From Streptomyces nojiriensis (GTDB lineage Bacteria > Actinomycetota > Actinomycetes > Streptomycetales > Streptomycetaceae), in NCBI RefSeq assembly GCF_017639205.1, contig NZ_CP071139.1:1922001-1986000 (forward strand): a stretch of 64,000 bases of DNA, written 5' to 3'. Shown here in pieces: positions 8,167 to 16,929 of the stretch. Made by a program: the position numbers and the translations under genes. Position 1 is the first letter of the stretch, and each line of letters begins with the position of its first letter. The notes under the pieces were generated by a model that was given only the letters and a program-made list of their open reading frames with translations, ran no database searches and was not told the DNA's origin.

Positions 8167-10326
8167 GTGGGGCCGACCCGAGCACAGTTCATCCAGTACG
8201 CGCCCGCCGCTCTCGCGCTGGCATCTGCCACGGTCGGCCCCTGGTCCGCCATCGCCGCCGCAGCGGCCGGAGCGGGGGCGTGGGCCGTGGGCGCCTCCGC
8301 CCCCGTCCTGCGCTCCCTGATCGCGTGCGGGAGCACGGCCACCGGCTGCGGCATCGCCGCCCACCAGCTCCTCGCCTCCGGCATGGACCCGCTGTTCGCC
8401 CTCGGCCTCGCCGTCCCGGCCGGCGCGGCCGTCCTGGCCCACCGCCGCAACACCGCCGGCGAACTCCCCGCCCTGCCCGCTACTACCACCTCGGGGGAGT
8501 CCTCGCAGGCGCAGGTGATCACGGCGTGGTGGACGGAGTTCATCTGCGGCCCGACCCAGACCGAGGGCCGCAAGCTCATCCAGCCCGGCGCCACGCTCGC
8601 GCACCTCACCCTCGACACCGGCGACGACCACGTGTCCTTCACCGGGATCATCACCCTGCCCCAGGGACAGCAGGTCCGCGTGAAGGCCGCCGACATCGCC
8701 GCCGTCTACCAGATCCCCGTCTCCCAGGTGGAGATGGGCGACCCCAAGCACTACGCCCCCAACGCCCTGCCGGTCACCGTGCACCTGAAGAAGCCGTCGG
8801 TGGCGCCCGCGATCGCGGCCGGTGTCCCGTCGACGCCTGAGGAGCTGTGGGCCGCGCACGTGGCCGTGCCAGATGGCGCGATCCCCGGCACCACCCTGAC
8901 CCTCACCCGCTACACGGGGCCGCTGGACTGGGAGGGCATCGCCACCCGCGACCGCAAGGCGATCGGAACGGTCAACCTGGACGACCTCGCCGCGAACCTT
9001 GCACTCTCCAGCATCCAGATCGCCCTGGCCCGCACGGACAAGCCCTCGCAGGTGGGGGTGCGCGTGATGAAGGAGCACGCGCTGATGCACGGCACCATGC
9101 TCTCCACGGTCGTGGACGAACTGGCCATGGACTCCCGCGGCTACGTCCGCCTCGGCACCTACATCGACAGCCAGGCCGCCCTCGTCCCGCTCGCCCAGCC
9201 CGGATCCGGCGCCCGCCACCTCTACCTCGTCGGCGGCTCCCGCTCCGGAAAGTCCGGGGTCCTGGAACAGATCCTGCTCTCCGCCCACCGCTCGCGCATC
9301 GCGGTGATCCTGGCCTCCCCACAGGCCGGCACCATCGCAGGAGCACGCCTGGCCGCCCACTGCGGCGACGGGCTGGACGAGGCGATGGGCGCCCTCCGGC
9401 TCGCCTACGCACTGATGCTGGACCGCGAAGCCCGCTACCGCACCCCGTCCTTCCCCTTCACCGACCCGCTCGTCCTGACCGTCATCGACGAAGCCCACAT
9501 GCTGCTGTCGGTCGCCTCCCCGTACCACGCCGAGGCCAAAGCGATCGTCGAGCAGCTCACCCGCCGGTCCCTCAAGCGTGGGATCGGCGTCGTCCTGGCC
9601 ACCCAGACCCCCCTGGCCGAAGACCTCGGCAACTCCACGGTCATCCGCTCCCAGCTCCTGATCGGCGGCGGCGCGGTGTTCCTGCGCTGCGCCAAAGGGC
9701 AGGGCTCCCTCGTCGGGGCGAACGCGGTCCAGGGCGCGGAGGGCATCGACCTGTCGATGATCCCCGACTCCTGGCCCGGCCAGGCCCAAAGGGTCGCCGA
9801 CCGGGACATGAGCGGCCTGGACACCACGGCCGCCGCCAACCCCGAGGACGGCACCTTCGGCCTCGGCTACCTCCTCACCCCCGGCTCCCAGGCCGTCCAG
9901 TTCCGCTCCCTGCACCTGGACATCCCGCCCACCGTCCTCACCGGAGGCCTGCCTCCGGTCACCGTGGAGGACTGCGAGGCCGGGCGCCTGCGGGAGGCAA
10001 TCACGAGCACGCCGATGGTCGACCAGCGCGGCAAGAACCTCGTCGGCAGCCTCACCGACCTCCTCGCCAAAGCCCGACAGGGCGCTGCCGCAGTGCCGCA
10101 GCAGCAGGCCCAGAGCAACCCCGCCGCCCCTGCGGCTACTCCGGACGGACAGGAGCTGATCAAGCCGCGAATCCTCGAACTCCTACGACAGGAATCCATC
10201 CCCATGACCGCCGAGACCATCGCCCGAAAGCTCGGCACCACCGCAAAGAACATCAAGCCCCGCCTCTCGGAGCTGAAGAAGCGGGACGAGATCACCAACG
10301 AGAACGGACTGTGGAGGGCAGCATGA
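8167..10326 (+). CDS. traB: TraB/FtsK-SpoIIIE-like conjugative DNA translocase
   Basis: 719 aa. Predicted membrane segments in the first 90 residues are followed by a middle domain. The ATPase core has Walker A GGSRSGKSG (about residue 355) and Walker B with DEAH (about 437-446), and a C-terminal winged helix lies at about 660-719. This matches the layout of Streptomyces TraB, a septal DNA pump that transfers double-stranded DNA and recognises short repeats through the winged helix. It is coupled to the next gene by ATGA. A second identical copy at 1303-3462 is unusual, because extra translocase dosage is often harmful (kil phenotype) in such elements. Confidence 0.87.
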   Translation: MGPTRAQFIQYAPAALALASATVGPWSAIAAAAAGAGAWAVGASAPVLRSLIACGSTATGCGIAAHQLLASGMDPLFALGLAVPAGAAVLAHRRNTAGELPALPATTTSGESSQAQVITAWWTEFICGPTQTEGRKLIQPGATLAHLTLDTGDDHVSFTGIITLPQGQQVRVKAADIAAVYQIPVSQVEMGDPKHYAPNALPVTVHLKKPSVAPAIAAGVPSTPEELWAAHVAVPDGAIPGTTLTLTRYTGPLDWEGIATRDRKAIGTVNLDDLAANLALSSIQIALARTDKPSQVGVRVMKEHALMHGTMLSTVVDELAMDSRGYVRLGTYIDSQAALVPLAQPGSGARHLYLVGGSRSGKSGVLEQILLSAHRSRIAVILASPQAGTIAGARLAAHCGDGLDEAMGALRLAYALMLDREARYRTPSFPFTDPLVLTVIDEAHMLLSVASPYHAEAKAIVEQLTRRSLKRGIGVVLATQTPLAEDLGNSTVIRSQLLIGGGAVFLRCAKGQGSLVGANAVQGAEGIDLSMIPDSWPGQAQRVADRDMSGLDTTAAANPEDGTFGLGYLLTPGSQAVQFRSLHLDIPPTVLTGGLPPVTVEDCEAGRLREAITSTPMVDQRGKNLVGSLTDLLAKARQGAAAVPQQQAQSNPAAPAATPDGQELIKPRILELLRQESIPMTAETIARKLGTTAKNIKPRLSELKKRDEITNENGLWRAA

Positions 10327-10775
10327 CCACCCGCACCCAACCCGGCTTCACCCCCGTCGACGAGGACCTGTACACGCAGGCGTTCCAGCTCCTCGACCCC
10401 ACCCCGGAACCCACCATCCCGGCCGTACCCGCACCGGTATCCGTTACCCGCGCCGCGGCGCCGCTGGTGCACCGGCCCGGACCGGTCGAGAAGACCCTTA
10501 CCGACGCGCTCGCCTTCCTCGACACCCACGGCTGGGCCAAGCACCGGCTCATCCACCCCGAGGGCGCCCGCTGCTCCATCGGCGCCCTGCGGGCCGCTGC
10601 CGGAACCCGCAACGCAGCCTATCGGGACGCCGGGAACCTGCTTCTCGCGGAGGCCTGCCGGCAGCACGGCAAGCAGTGGGAGGCCATCCCGGCCTGGAAC
10701 GACAACCACGCCGGCGCCCAGGTTCGCGGTGTGTGGGAGGCCGCCATCCAGCGCGCACACCACATGAACATCTGA
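10323..10775 (+). CDS. DUF6197-like AICE protein
   Basis: 150 aa, start overlapping the traB stop (ATGA). The N-terminal 55 residues are Pro-rich and probably disordered. The rest carries an HGWAKH motif, a conserved segment with Cys, and a GALRAAAG helix, the signature I associate with DUF6197 proteins of Streptomyces mobile elements. Role unknown. Coupling to traB implies a transfer-related or element-maintenance function. Confidence 0.65.
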   Translation: MTTRTQPGFTPVDEDLYTQAFQLLDPTPEPTIPAVPAPVSVTRAAAPLVHRPGPVEKTLTDALAFLDTHGWAKHRLIHPEGARCSIGALRAAAGTRNAAYRDAGNLLLAEACRQHGKQWEAIPAWNDNHAGAQVRGVWEAAIQRAHHMNI

Positions 10776-10792
10776 CCCGGCTGGAGCCACCC

Positions 10793-10954
10793 GTGTCGTT
10801 CTCGTTCACCGACCCCAAACCGAACAACGAACCCTCGTTCTCCTTCACCGGGCCGAACCCGGAAGAGGTCGAAGAACAACTGCAGGCGATCGCCGACATG
10901 GCACACGAAATCCTCCGCCTCATCGCCAAGGTCCGCAGCCAGATCAACAGCTGA
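10793..10954 (+). CDS. Small acidic AICE protein (53 aa)
   Basis: GTG start with CTGGAG 7 bases upstream. The N-terminus is Phe/Ser-rich with two SFSFT motifs, then one amphipathic helix (about residues 22-52). No cysteines or membrane segment. Seventeen bases separate it from the upstream gene. Unrecognised family. Confidence 0.55.
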   Translation: MSFSFTDPKPNNEPSFSFTGPNPEEVEEQLQAIADMAHEILRLIAKVRSQINS

Positions 10955-11068
10955 ACGCCCGTCCAGCAGACACGACGAGGGCGGCCCGTCTCACCAGAGC
11001 CCGGGCCGTCCTCACCCATGTCCGGGGCACCACCGGCACTCTCAACACCCGCCACTGAGGAGAGACCC

Positions 11069-11716
11069 ATGAAGTCCACCACGATTCCGTGGTTCGAGAC
11101 CCTGACCGACAGCGTGTCCGCGCTCGGGGCCGCCGCCCGCGAAGCCCGCACCGCCCACCGCGCCGCACAGGCCGCCGGCGCCCAGTACAACCTCGACCGG
11201 CTCCAGTACGCGGACGGCGCCGTCACCGCCCCCGGCCAGTCGTCCACGGTCCCCGACCGCCCGCACGACCGGACCGTGTTCGAGATCCGTGCCTCCCACC
11301 TGGCGCACGAGTTCCGCATGGCCGCGCTGTACGACGACGCGGCCGCCGCCTACGCCTACGGCGCCGCCTGGGCCATCCAGCGCGTGCTGGACGGCAGGCA
11401 GCCGCCCCTTGTCGCACTCGGCCGCCAGGCCGACGGCCGCATCGCCATCCCCGACGGGCTGTTCCCCGTCCCGCCCGCCTTCCGGGGCCTCGACGGCTGG
11501 GACGGACACGCACGGTTCGAGCGGGCCCGAGCAGAACTGGACCGGGTCGGTGACCTGTGGGCCTACGTCCGCGGCCTCGACGAGCCGGACGACATCCCCG
11601 ACGCCTTCGACCTGCTCGACGTCAACGAGAAGCTCGCAGCCGCCCCCGACGCCGCATTCGCCTTCGGCCAGATCGCGGAGACCGCCCTGCGCCACGCGCT
11701 CCTCCTCAAACGCTGA
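11069..11716 (+). CDS. Hypothetical AICE protein (215 aa)
   Basis: ATG chosen for the GAGGAGAGACCC site immediately upstream. A 114-bp gap with no clear signal precedes it. The protein is Ala-rich and predicted helical, without membrane segments or catalytic signatures, and with an acidic C-terminal third. It ends 10 bp from the convergent nuclease stop. Function unknown. Confidence 0.65.
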   Translation: MKSTTIPWFETLTDSVSALGAAAREARTAHRAAQAAGAQYNLDRLQYADGAVTAPGQSSTVPDRPHDRTVFEIRASHLAHEFRMAALYDDAAAAYAYGAAWAIQRVLDGRQPPLVALGRQADGRIAIPDGLFPVPPAFRGLDGWDGHARFERARAELDRVGDLWAYVRGLDEPDDIPDAFDLLDVNEKLAAAPDAAFAFGQIAETALRHALLLKR

Positions 11717-11726
11717 GGGCGGACGG

Positions 11727-12680
11727 CTACGGGGTGTTGCGGTGGCTGCGCCAGTGGGCGGCAAGCCATACCTCGTGCTCGGGCCGCAACCTGGCCCTGG
11801 GGATCTTGCCGTGGAGGTCGGCGTAGGCGGGGTAGGTCAGGAGTTCTTCGTCGACGTCGATCAGGCCGGTGTCGGGATTGACGGCGATCTGGCCGCGGTC
11901 GAAGAGGCTGTGGACGTCGTTGCGCAGGAGCAGACCGCCCCAGTCGTGATGCTCGCTCTCCTCGGCAAAGCTGTAGAGGTGGGCCGCCTGGAGGGCGGCG
12001 GTGGGGGCGGGGCCGGTGAACGCGCAGACCTGGCCGTGGTCCTTGAGGAGCTGCTTGCGGAAGGCGGGCTGCCCCTGCCGGGTCTTCACGTTCGCCATCC
12101 GGTGCCCGCCCGCGATCGGCTTGCGCACCGTGTCCTCATCGGCCTGTGCGTCGTCCATGTCGAGGTCTTCGGCGTCGATGCCTTCGAGGGCCAGGAGGGC
12201 GTCGCGGAGCTTCTCCCACCTGGCCGGGCGCATGCTCAGCTGTGAGCGGGGTGAGTCGCACAGGGCCCGCAGCTCCGCGCCGGTCAGCAGGCCGCGGCCG
12301 TCCATCCACGTCTCGCCGTGGCGGGAGCGGTAGGTGACGACCGTCTTCGTCTTGCTGCCCGGCTCCTCGAACTGTGCGCCGCACTTGTTGCACAGGCAGG
12401 TCGGCTTGAGCTTCTTGCGGCGCTTGAAGTCGGCCTTCTTGCACACCGGACAGAAGTAGAGCGTCTTGACCTCGCTGCCGGTCTCGATCTGGGAGATCAC
12501 GCCAAGGCCGAGGAGCTGCTTCTTGTCCCACAGGGCGATGACGTCGCCCACCTTCAGATTCGCGTGGTTGGGGACGGTGTCGTCCCAGCTGTAGTGCTGC
12601 GACGGGTCGTCGTCGTACCCGTCGTTCCCTCCGTGCTGCCGCTCTTCGCCCACTGCCAGCACCAGCCACGCCGTCGTCAA
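11727..12680 (-). CDS. HNH endonuclease with N-terminal zinc ribbon, possibly modification-dependent
   Basis: 317 aa from TTG at 12680, which has AAGGGGG upstream and is where similarity to the conserved block begins. Residues 1-65 carry WLVLAVG, GYDDDP, YSWDDTVPN, GDVIALWD and LLG motifs, which suggest a PUA/EVE-like DNA-reading fold (low confidence). Residues 77-100 hold two CxxC pairs (77/80 and 97/100) of a zinc ribbon. Residues 215-270 hold an HNH core with His234, Asn254 and His257. It faces two cytosine methyltransferase genes divergently, so a restriction or type IV-like defence role for the element is a reasonable inference. A longer frame extends upstream without a better start. Confidence 0.75.
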   Translation of the reverse strand: MTTAWLVLAVGEERQHGGNDGYDDDPSQHYSWDDTVPNHANLKVGDVIALWDKKQLLGLGVISQIETGSEVKTLYFCPVCKKADFKRRKKLKPTCLCNKCGAQFEEPGSKTKTVVTYRSRHGETWMDGRGLLTGAELRALCDSPRSQLSMRPARWEKLRDALLALEGIDAEDLDMDDAQADEDTVRKPIAGGHRMANVKTRQGQPAFRKQLLKDHGQVCAFTGPAPTAALQAAHLYSFAEESEHHDWGGLLLRNDVHSLFDRGQIAVNPDTGLIDVDEELLTYPAYADLHGKIPRARLRPEHEVWLAAHWRSHRNTP

Positions 12681-12709
12681 AGCCCGCCCCCTTCGATCAC
12701 CGAAAGACC

Positions 12710-12747
12710 GGGGCAGCCGCCCTCTCGCCAAAGACCGCGGCTGCCCC
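12710..12747. other. Stem-loop in the nuclease/methyltransferase divergent promoter
   Basis: Perfect 10-bp arms GGGGCAGCCG (12710-12719) and CGGCTGCCCC (12738-12747) lie in the 103-bp region between the divergent nuclease and methyltransferase genes. The left copy has the same structure at 5846-5883. It could be an operator or an RNA structure in either leader. Confidence 0.5.
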
Positions 12748-12783
12748 GCAACCAGCCCAAATGAGAGAACTGGAGATACCAGC

Positions 12784-13473
12784 ATGACCTACCGCACCGA
12801 CAGCCCGCGAGGATCCGGGCACCGGCCGCTGTTACTGGACGCGTTCTGCTGTCAGGGCGGCGCCGGCACCGGCTACCAGCAGGCCGGATTCGACGTCACC
12901 GGCATCGACAAAGACCCCCAGCCCCGCTACCCCCTCACCTTCCGCCAGGCCGAGGCCGTCGCCTTCATCCGCGAGCACGGCGCGGGCTTCGGCTTCATCC
13001 ACGCCTCCCCGCCCTGCCAGCACGACACCGACTGCCAGCGCATCCAGAACAACGACCACCCCGACCTGATCGCCCCCACCCGCGCCGCCCTGAACGCGAC
13101 GGGCCGCCCGTGGGTCATGGAGAACGTCCGCGGCGCCGCCCACAAGCTCCGCCAGCCCGTCATGCTGTGCGGGGCGATGTTCGGCCTGCGCACCTACCGC
13201 CACCGCTACTTCGAGACCGGCGGCGGCTTCGTCCTCCCTCAGCCCCCGCACCCTGCCCACCTGGTGCCGCAGGCCAAGATGGGCCGCCCTATCCCCGAGG
13301 GCTGGTACGGGCAGTTCGTCGGGAACTTCTCCGGCGTCGCCCTGGCCCGCGAGGTCATGGGCGTCCCGTGGATGAACCGCGACGGCATCCGCGAATGCAT
13401 CCCCCCGGCCTACACCCATCACATCGGCCGCGCCGCCCTCGCCTTCCTCAGCACGCAGGCGGTGGCCGCATGA
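12784..13473 (+). CDS. Small C5-cytosine DNA methyltransferase
   Basis: 229 aa, ATG with CTGGAG upstream. It has motif I (LLDAFCCQGGAGTGY, about residues 17-31), an acidic SAM-binding motif (GIDKDP), motif IV with catalytic PPCQ (Cys78) and motif VI (MENVRG). The C-terminal segment is short, so target recognition must be compact or supplied by a partner. Typical stand-alone Dcm-type enzymes are 320 aa or longer. The stop overlaps the next methyltransferase start (ATGA), suggesting the two products work together. They could protect AICE DNA from host restriction or from the adjacent nuclease. Confidence 0.8.
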   Translation: MTYRTDSPRGSGHRPLLLDAFCCQGGAGTGYQQAGFDVTGIDKDPQPRYPLTFRQAEAVAFIREHGAGFGFIHASPPCQHDTDCQRIQNNDHPDLIAPTRAALNATGRPWVMENVRGAAHKLRQPVMLCGAMFGLRTYRHRYFETGGGFVLPQPPHPAHLVPQAKMGRPIPEGWYGQFVGNFSGVALAREVMGVPWMNRDGIRECIPPAYTHHIGRAALAFLSTQAVAA

Positions 13474-14102
13474 GCGCCCACGTCCTGCCGCTGCGGCGGC
13501 CGAACGGCCTGCGGGTCCTGGACCTGTGCTGCGGAGCAGGCGGCCTGTCCATGGGCTACCACCTCGCCGGATTCGACGTCACCGGCGTCGACAACCGGCC
13601 CCAGCCGAACTACCCCTTCACCTTCCACCAGGCCGACGCCCTCACCTTCCCCCTCGACGGCTTCGACCTCATCCACGCCTCCTGGCCCTGCCAGCACTTC
13701 GCCCGCGTCACCGCCTGGCGCGGCAACCGCACCCAGCACCCCGACCTCCTGACCCCCGGCCGCGAACGGCTCCAGGCGTCCGGGACCCCATGGGTCATCG
13801 AGAACGTCCCCGAAGCACCCCTGCGGCCGGACTACCTGCTGTGCGGGTCGCAGTTCGGCCTCAACGTCCGCCGCCACCGCACCTTCGAAACCTCCTGGGG
13901 CGGCGGCGGAGACCTCCTGCCGCCCTGCTGGCACCACAAGAACCTGCTCGCCTTCGAGCACAAGGGCGAACGCGCCTACGCCGACGCCATGGGCTGCACC
14001 TGGATGAACAAGACCGAAGCCCGCCAGGCCGTACCCCCCGCCTACACCCACTGGATCGCAACCCAGCACCTCACCCACACCCGGCAGGAGGCAGCCGCAT
14101 GA
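13470..14102 (+). CDS. Second small C5-cytosine methyltransferase-like protein
   Basis: 210 aa, translationally coupled to both neighbours by ATGA overlaps. It has motif I (LDLCCGAGGLSMGY), a second acidic motif (GVDNRP), motif IV with WPCQ (Cys74) and motif VI (IENVPEA). It is clearly a paralogue of the upstream gene but divergent. It also lacks a sizeable target-recognition domain. Activity is likely because catalytic Cys and ENV are kept, but the WPCQ context is atypical compared with PPCQ. Confidence 0.78.
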   Translation: MSAHVLPLRRPNGLRVLDLCCGAGGLSMGYHLAGFDVTGVDNRPQPNYPFTFHQADALTFPLDGFDLIHASWPCQHFARVTAWRGNRTQHPDLLTPGRERLQASGTPWVIENVPEAPLRPDYLLCGSQFGLNVRRHRTFETSWGGGGDLLPPCWHHKNLLAFEHKGERAYADAMGCTWMNKTEARQAVPPAYTHWIATQHLTHTRQEAAA

Positions 14103-15025
14103 CCAGCATGCCCGGCATCGGCCTGCCCGGCCTCGAACTCCTCGCCCACGCCATCGACGCCGCCCAGCACGGCTGGCACGTCTTCCCCCTGCGCCCACAG
14201 GACAAGCGGCCCGCCGGCCACCCCGAACGCTCCTGCCCCCGCACCGGCCGCTGCGCCGACGGGCACCGCACCCCCGAGATGCGGGCAACAACGGATCACG
14301 ACCTGATCTCCGCCGCTTGGACCCACGCCCCGTACAACATCGGGATCGCGACCGGCCCGTCCGGGCTGCTCGTCGTCGACCTCGACATGCTCAAGCCGAC
14401 AGACGAAGAAGGAATGCCTGACGGCGTGACCACCTTTGAGGCGCTCTGCGAGCGCGCCGGACAGGCCGTCCCCACCACCTACCGGGTCCGGACCGCCCGC
14501 GGCGGGATGCACCTGTACTTCACCCAGCCCGCCGGGACCCGGCTCGGCAACACCGCCGGACGACTCGGGAAACACATCGACACCCGAGGCTGGGGCGGCT
14601 ACGTCGTCGCCCCCGGCAGCAGCACCCCCGACGGCGCCTACACCGTGCTGGACAGCATCAGCCCCACCCCACTGCCCGGATGGCTCACCAACGCGCTCAC
14701 AGCCAGGCCCAAGCCCGTCAGGGACGTCCCCGCACCGCTGACGGTGAAGGGGTCCCGGTATGCGAAAGCAGCCCTGGACAACGAAGTACACAACGTCGCC
14801 CATGCCGGAGACGGCACGCGGAACGACACCCTGCTCAGGGCCGCAAGGGCTCTGGGACGGTTCATCGCGTCCGGCGACCTCACCCGCGCGGAGGTAGAGC
14901 AGGCTCTTAGAAGCGCAGCGGCGGGCAACGCCACCGAGTCGGAGCGCTACTACAACGACGTCATCGGACGGGGCCTGGACTGGTCCATCGCCAACAACCC
15001 CGCCGGCAGCCGGAGCGCGGCATGA
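14099..15025 (+). CDS. Bifunctional DNA primase/polymerase (prim-pol) of the AICE
   Basis: 308 aa. Archaeo-eukaryotic primase fold signatures are an N-terminal GWHVFPL strand, GIATGPSGLLVVDLD with the metal-binding DLD at 94-96, MHLYF near 137-141, and DTRGWGGYVVAPGS at 161-174. A helical C-terminal domain follows. Prim-pol proteins (RepPP) initiate replication of excised AICEs such as the SLP1/pMEA type. It is coupled to the upstream methyltransferase and downstream gene. This gene is outside the tandem duplication. Confidence 0.88.
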   Translation: MTSMPGIGLPGLELLAHAIDAAQHGWHVFPLRPQDKRPAGHPERSCPRTGRCADGHRTPEMRATTDHDLISAAWTHAPYNIGIATGPSGLLVVDLDMLKPTDEEGMPDGVTTFEALCERAGQAVPTTYRVRTARGGMHLYFTQPAGTRLGNTAGRLGKHIDTRGWGGYVVAPGSSTPDGAYTVLDSISPTPLPGWLTNALTARPKPVRDVPAPLTVKGSRYAKAALDNEVHNVAHAGDGTRNDTLLRAARALGRFIASGDLTRAEVEQALRSAAAGNATESERYYNDVIGRGLDWSIANNPAGSRSAA

Positions 15026-15375
15026 ACACCCACCTCCCCATCCCCTCTAAGAGCCCTCTCCACCACCGTCCCGCAGAGGACGCCGAACAACCGCCACCAC
15101 AGCAGGTGGTGGGCGCCCCGAACGGCGTCGCCGAAGGCGTCCCCTCATCTGTTCGCCCTGACCCACACGCCGACGACGGGCGCCGGCCGGTGGCCTGGCT
15201 CCACATCGTCGCTCCGCCTTCCTACGGGGCGGCCCCCAGCGTCCGCTCCCGGTGTTCCTGCGGCCGCGATCTCTTCGCGGCAGGGAGGGCACGCGCCTTG
15301 GCGCTGATCGCCGACCATGCGCAGCACCGCACAGTTTGCTCCCGCCTCACCCCGCGAAGGGAAGAAGCCGCATGA
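15022..15375 (+). CDS. Hypothetical protein with putative Cys/His cluster
   Basis: 117 aa, coupled by ATGA overlaps to the prim-pol gene before it and the DUF3987 gene after it. The N-terminal half is Pro-rich and likely disordered. Residues about 75-105 contain CSCG, then a HAQH segment and a final Cys, which could bind one zinc ion. It probably serves the replication module, judged by its position. No family is recognised. Confidence 0.6.
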   Translation: MNTHLPIPSKSPLHHRPAEDAEQPPPQQVVGAPNGVAEGVPSSVRPDPHADDGRRPVAWLHIVAPPSYGAAPSVRSRCSCGRDLFAAGRARALALIADHAQHRTVCSRLTPRREEAA

Positions 15376-16913
15376 GTCAGCATGACCCCGAGCTGTGGGC
15401 CGGGTTCAATGAGATGACCGCCGAGGACGTCGCCGGTCCGGTGTGGGACGAGCCGGTACCGCTCAACCCGCGCGGACAGCTCCCCACGTTCCCTGTGGAC
15501 GCCCTGCCCGGCTGGCTCGCTGCCATGACGGCCGGTGTCGCGGAGGAGACGCAGACGCCAGTCGACCTCGCCGGGTGTCTCGCTCTCGCTGTCGTCGGCG
15601 CTGCTGCCGGCGGGCGCCTGACCGTGACGGTGCGCGGGCAGTGGAGCGAGCCGGTCAACCTCTACACCGCCGTCGCTCTGCCTCCCGGCAACCGCAAGAG
15701 CGCCGTGTTCGGACTCATGACCAAGCCCCTCCTCGCCGCCGAGAAGGCTCTGATCGAGCTCACGGCGCCCCAGCGGGCCGAGGCCGCGGCCTCGGCGCGG
15801 ATCGCGAAGGCCGCTGCCGAGAAGGCCGAGAAGATCGCGGCGAACGCGGAGGCCGACAAGCTGGCCGATCTGACGGCCCAGGCCGTCTCTTTGTCTGAGG
15901 CCGCCGAGCGGGCCGTCGTGCCGGCGGAGCCGCAGCTCGTCGCGGACGACGTCACCGCCGAGAGCCTGACCAGCCTCCTCGCCCAGCAGGACGGACGGAT
16001 CGCGATCCTGTCCCCCGAGGGCGAGATCTTCGAGATCATCGCCGGACGCTACTCCGGCGTCCCGAACATGGGGATCTTCCTCAAGGGCCACGCCGGCGAC
16101 ATGGCCCGCGTCAACCGCCAGGCCCGCGACGCCCAGTACATCGAGAACCCCGCCATCACCATGGGCCTGGCCGTCCAGCCGGACGTCCTCGATGCCATCG
16201 GCCAGATCAAGGGCGCCGACGGGCGCGGCCTGCTCGCCCGGTTCCTGTACTCCAAGCCCGAATCCCTCGTCGGCTACCGCAACCTCACCCCCGAACTCCT
16301 CAGCCCCGACACCGCCGACACCTACGCCCAGAACCTCGGGCGTCTCGCCCTGACCCTCGCGGGCTGGACCGAGACCGCCGAGCTCACCCTCACACCCGAG
16401 GCCGACGCGGTTCTGCTCGCCTACCAGCGCGTCACGGAATCGCGCCTGCGCAAGGACGGGAGTCTCGCGCCGATCGTGAACTGGGCCAGCAAGCGCGACG
16501 GCGCCGTCGCCCGGATCGCCGGGCTCCTCCACCTCGCCGCCCACCCCGAGGACGCCTGGACCCGGCCGATCGCCACCGAGACCATGGCCGCCGCCACCCG
16601 CCTCGGGGACTACTTCACCGCCCACGCCCTCGACGTCTTCAACGCCATGAAGGCCGACCCCGCCCAGGGCGCCGCCCACACGGTCCTCACCCACCTGACC
16701 GAGACCCGCACCACCGCCTTCACCAAACGCGACCTCTTCCGCGCGATGCCCCGCAGCGAGTTCCCCGCCATGGGCGACCTCGACCCCGCCCTGGAGCTCC
16801 TGGAGGAGCACGGCTGGGTCCGCCAGCAGCCCCCGCCGCCCCGCACCACGCGCGGCGGCCGGCCGCCCTCCCCCCGCTACGAGACCCACCCCCGCATCAC
16901 CCCCGCCGCCTGA
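15372..16913 (+). CDS. DUF3987 (YfjI-like) replication-associated ATPase
   Basis: 513 aa. The N-terminal linker is followed by a conserved core with a Walker A-like PPGNRKSA (about residue 105), a long Ala/Glu/Lys coiled-coil insert (about 130-180) and downstream helicase-like strands (GRIAILSPEGEIFE). The C-terminus contains a small winged-helix-like segment. DUF3987 proteins accompany prim-pol primases on plasmids and phages and are thought to be replicative helicases. It ends the replication operon just before the iteron array. Confidence 0.8.
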   Translation: MSQHDPELWAGFNEMTAEDVAGPVWDEPVPLNPRGQLPTFPVDALPGWLAAMTAGVAEETQTPVDLAGCLALAVVGAAAGGRLTVTVRGQWSEPVNLYTAVALPPGNRKSAVFGLMTKPLLAAEKALIELTAPQRAEAAASARIAKAAAEKAEKIAANAEADKLADLTAQAVSLSEAAERAVVPAEPQLVADDVTAESLTSLLAQQDGRIAILSPEGEIFEIIAGRYSGVPNMGIFLKGHAGDMARVNRQARDAQYIENPAITMGLAVQPDVLDAIGQIKGADGRGLLARFLYSKPESLVGYRNLTPELLSPDTADTYAQNLGRLALTLAGWTETAELTLTPEADAVLLAYQRVTESRLRKDGSLAPIVNWASKRDGAVARIAGLLHLAAHPEDAWTRPIATETMAAATRLGDYFTAHALDVFNAMKADPAQGAAHTVLTHLTETRTTAFTKRDLFRAMPRSEFPAMGDLDPALELLEEHGWVRQQPPPPRTTRGGRPPSPRYETHPRITPAA

Positions 16914-16929
16914 AAACCCCCCAACCCAC

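Larger units (their letters stand above)
6163..13026 (+). repeat. Right, complete copy of the 6,864-bp tandem duplication
   Basis: The unit runs from the ribosome-binding region of the 65-aa membrane protein gene to codon 81 of the first methyltransferase gene. It carries the putative transfer genes (traB-like and neighbours) and the HNH nuclease, but not the primase, replication ATPase, excisionase or integrase. Both ends of the repeat lie away from any visible attachment site, so site-specific tandem integration does not explain it. Confidence 0.95.

Noticed and set aside
11018..11068. Upstream ATG giving a 232-aa form of the 215-aa AICE protein
   Set aside because: No ribosome site before it, and the extension is low-complexity. 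ATG 11069 has GAGGAGAG at good spacing.
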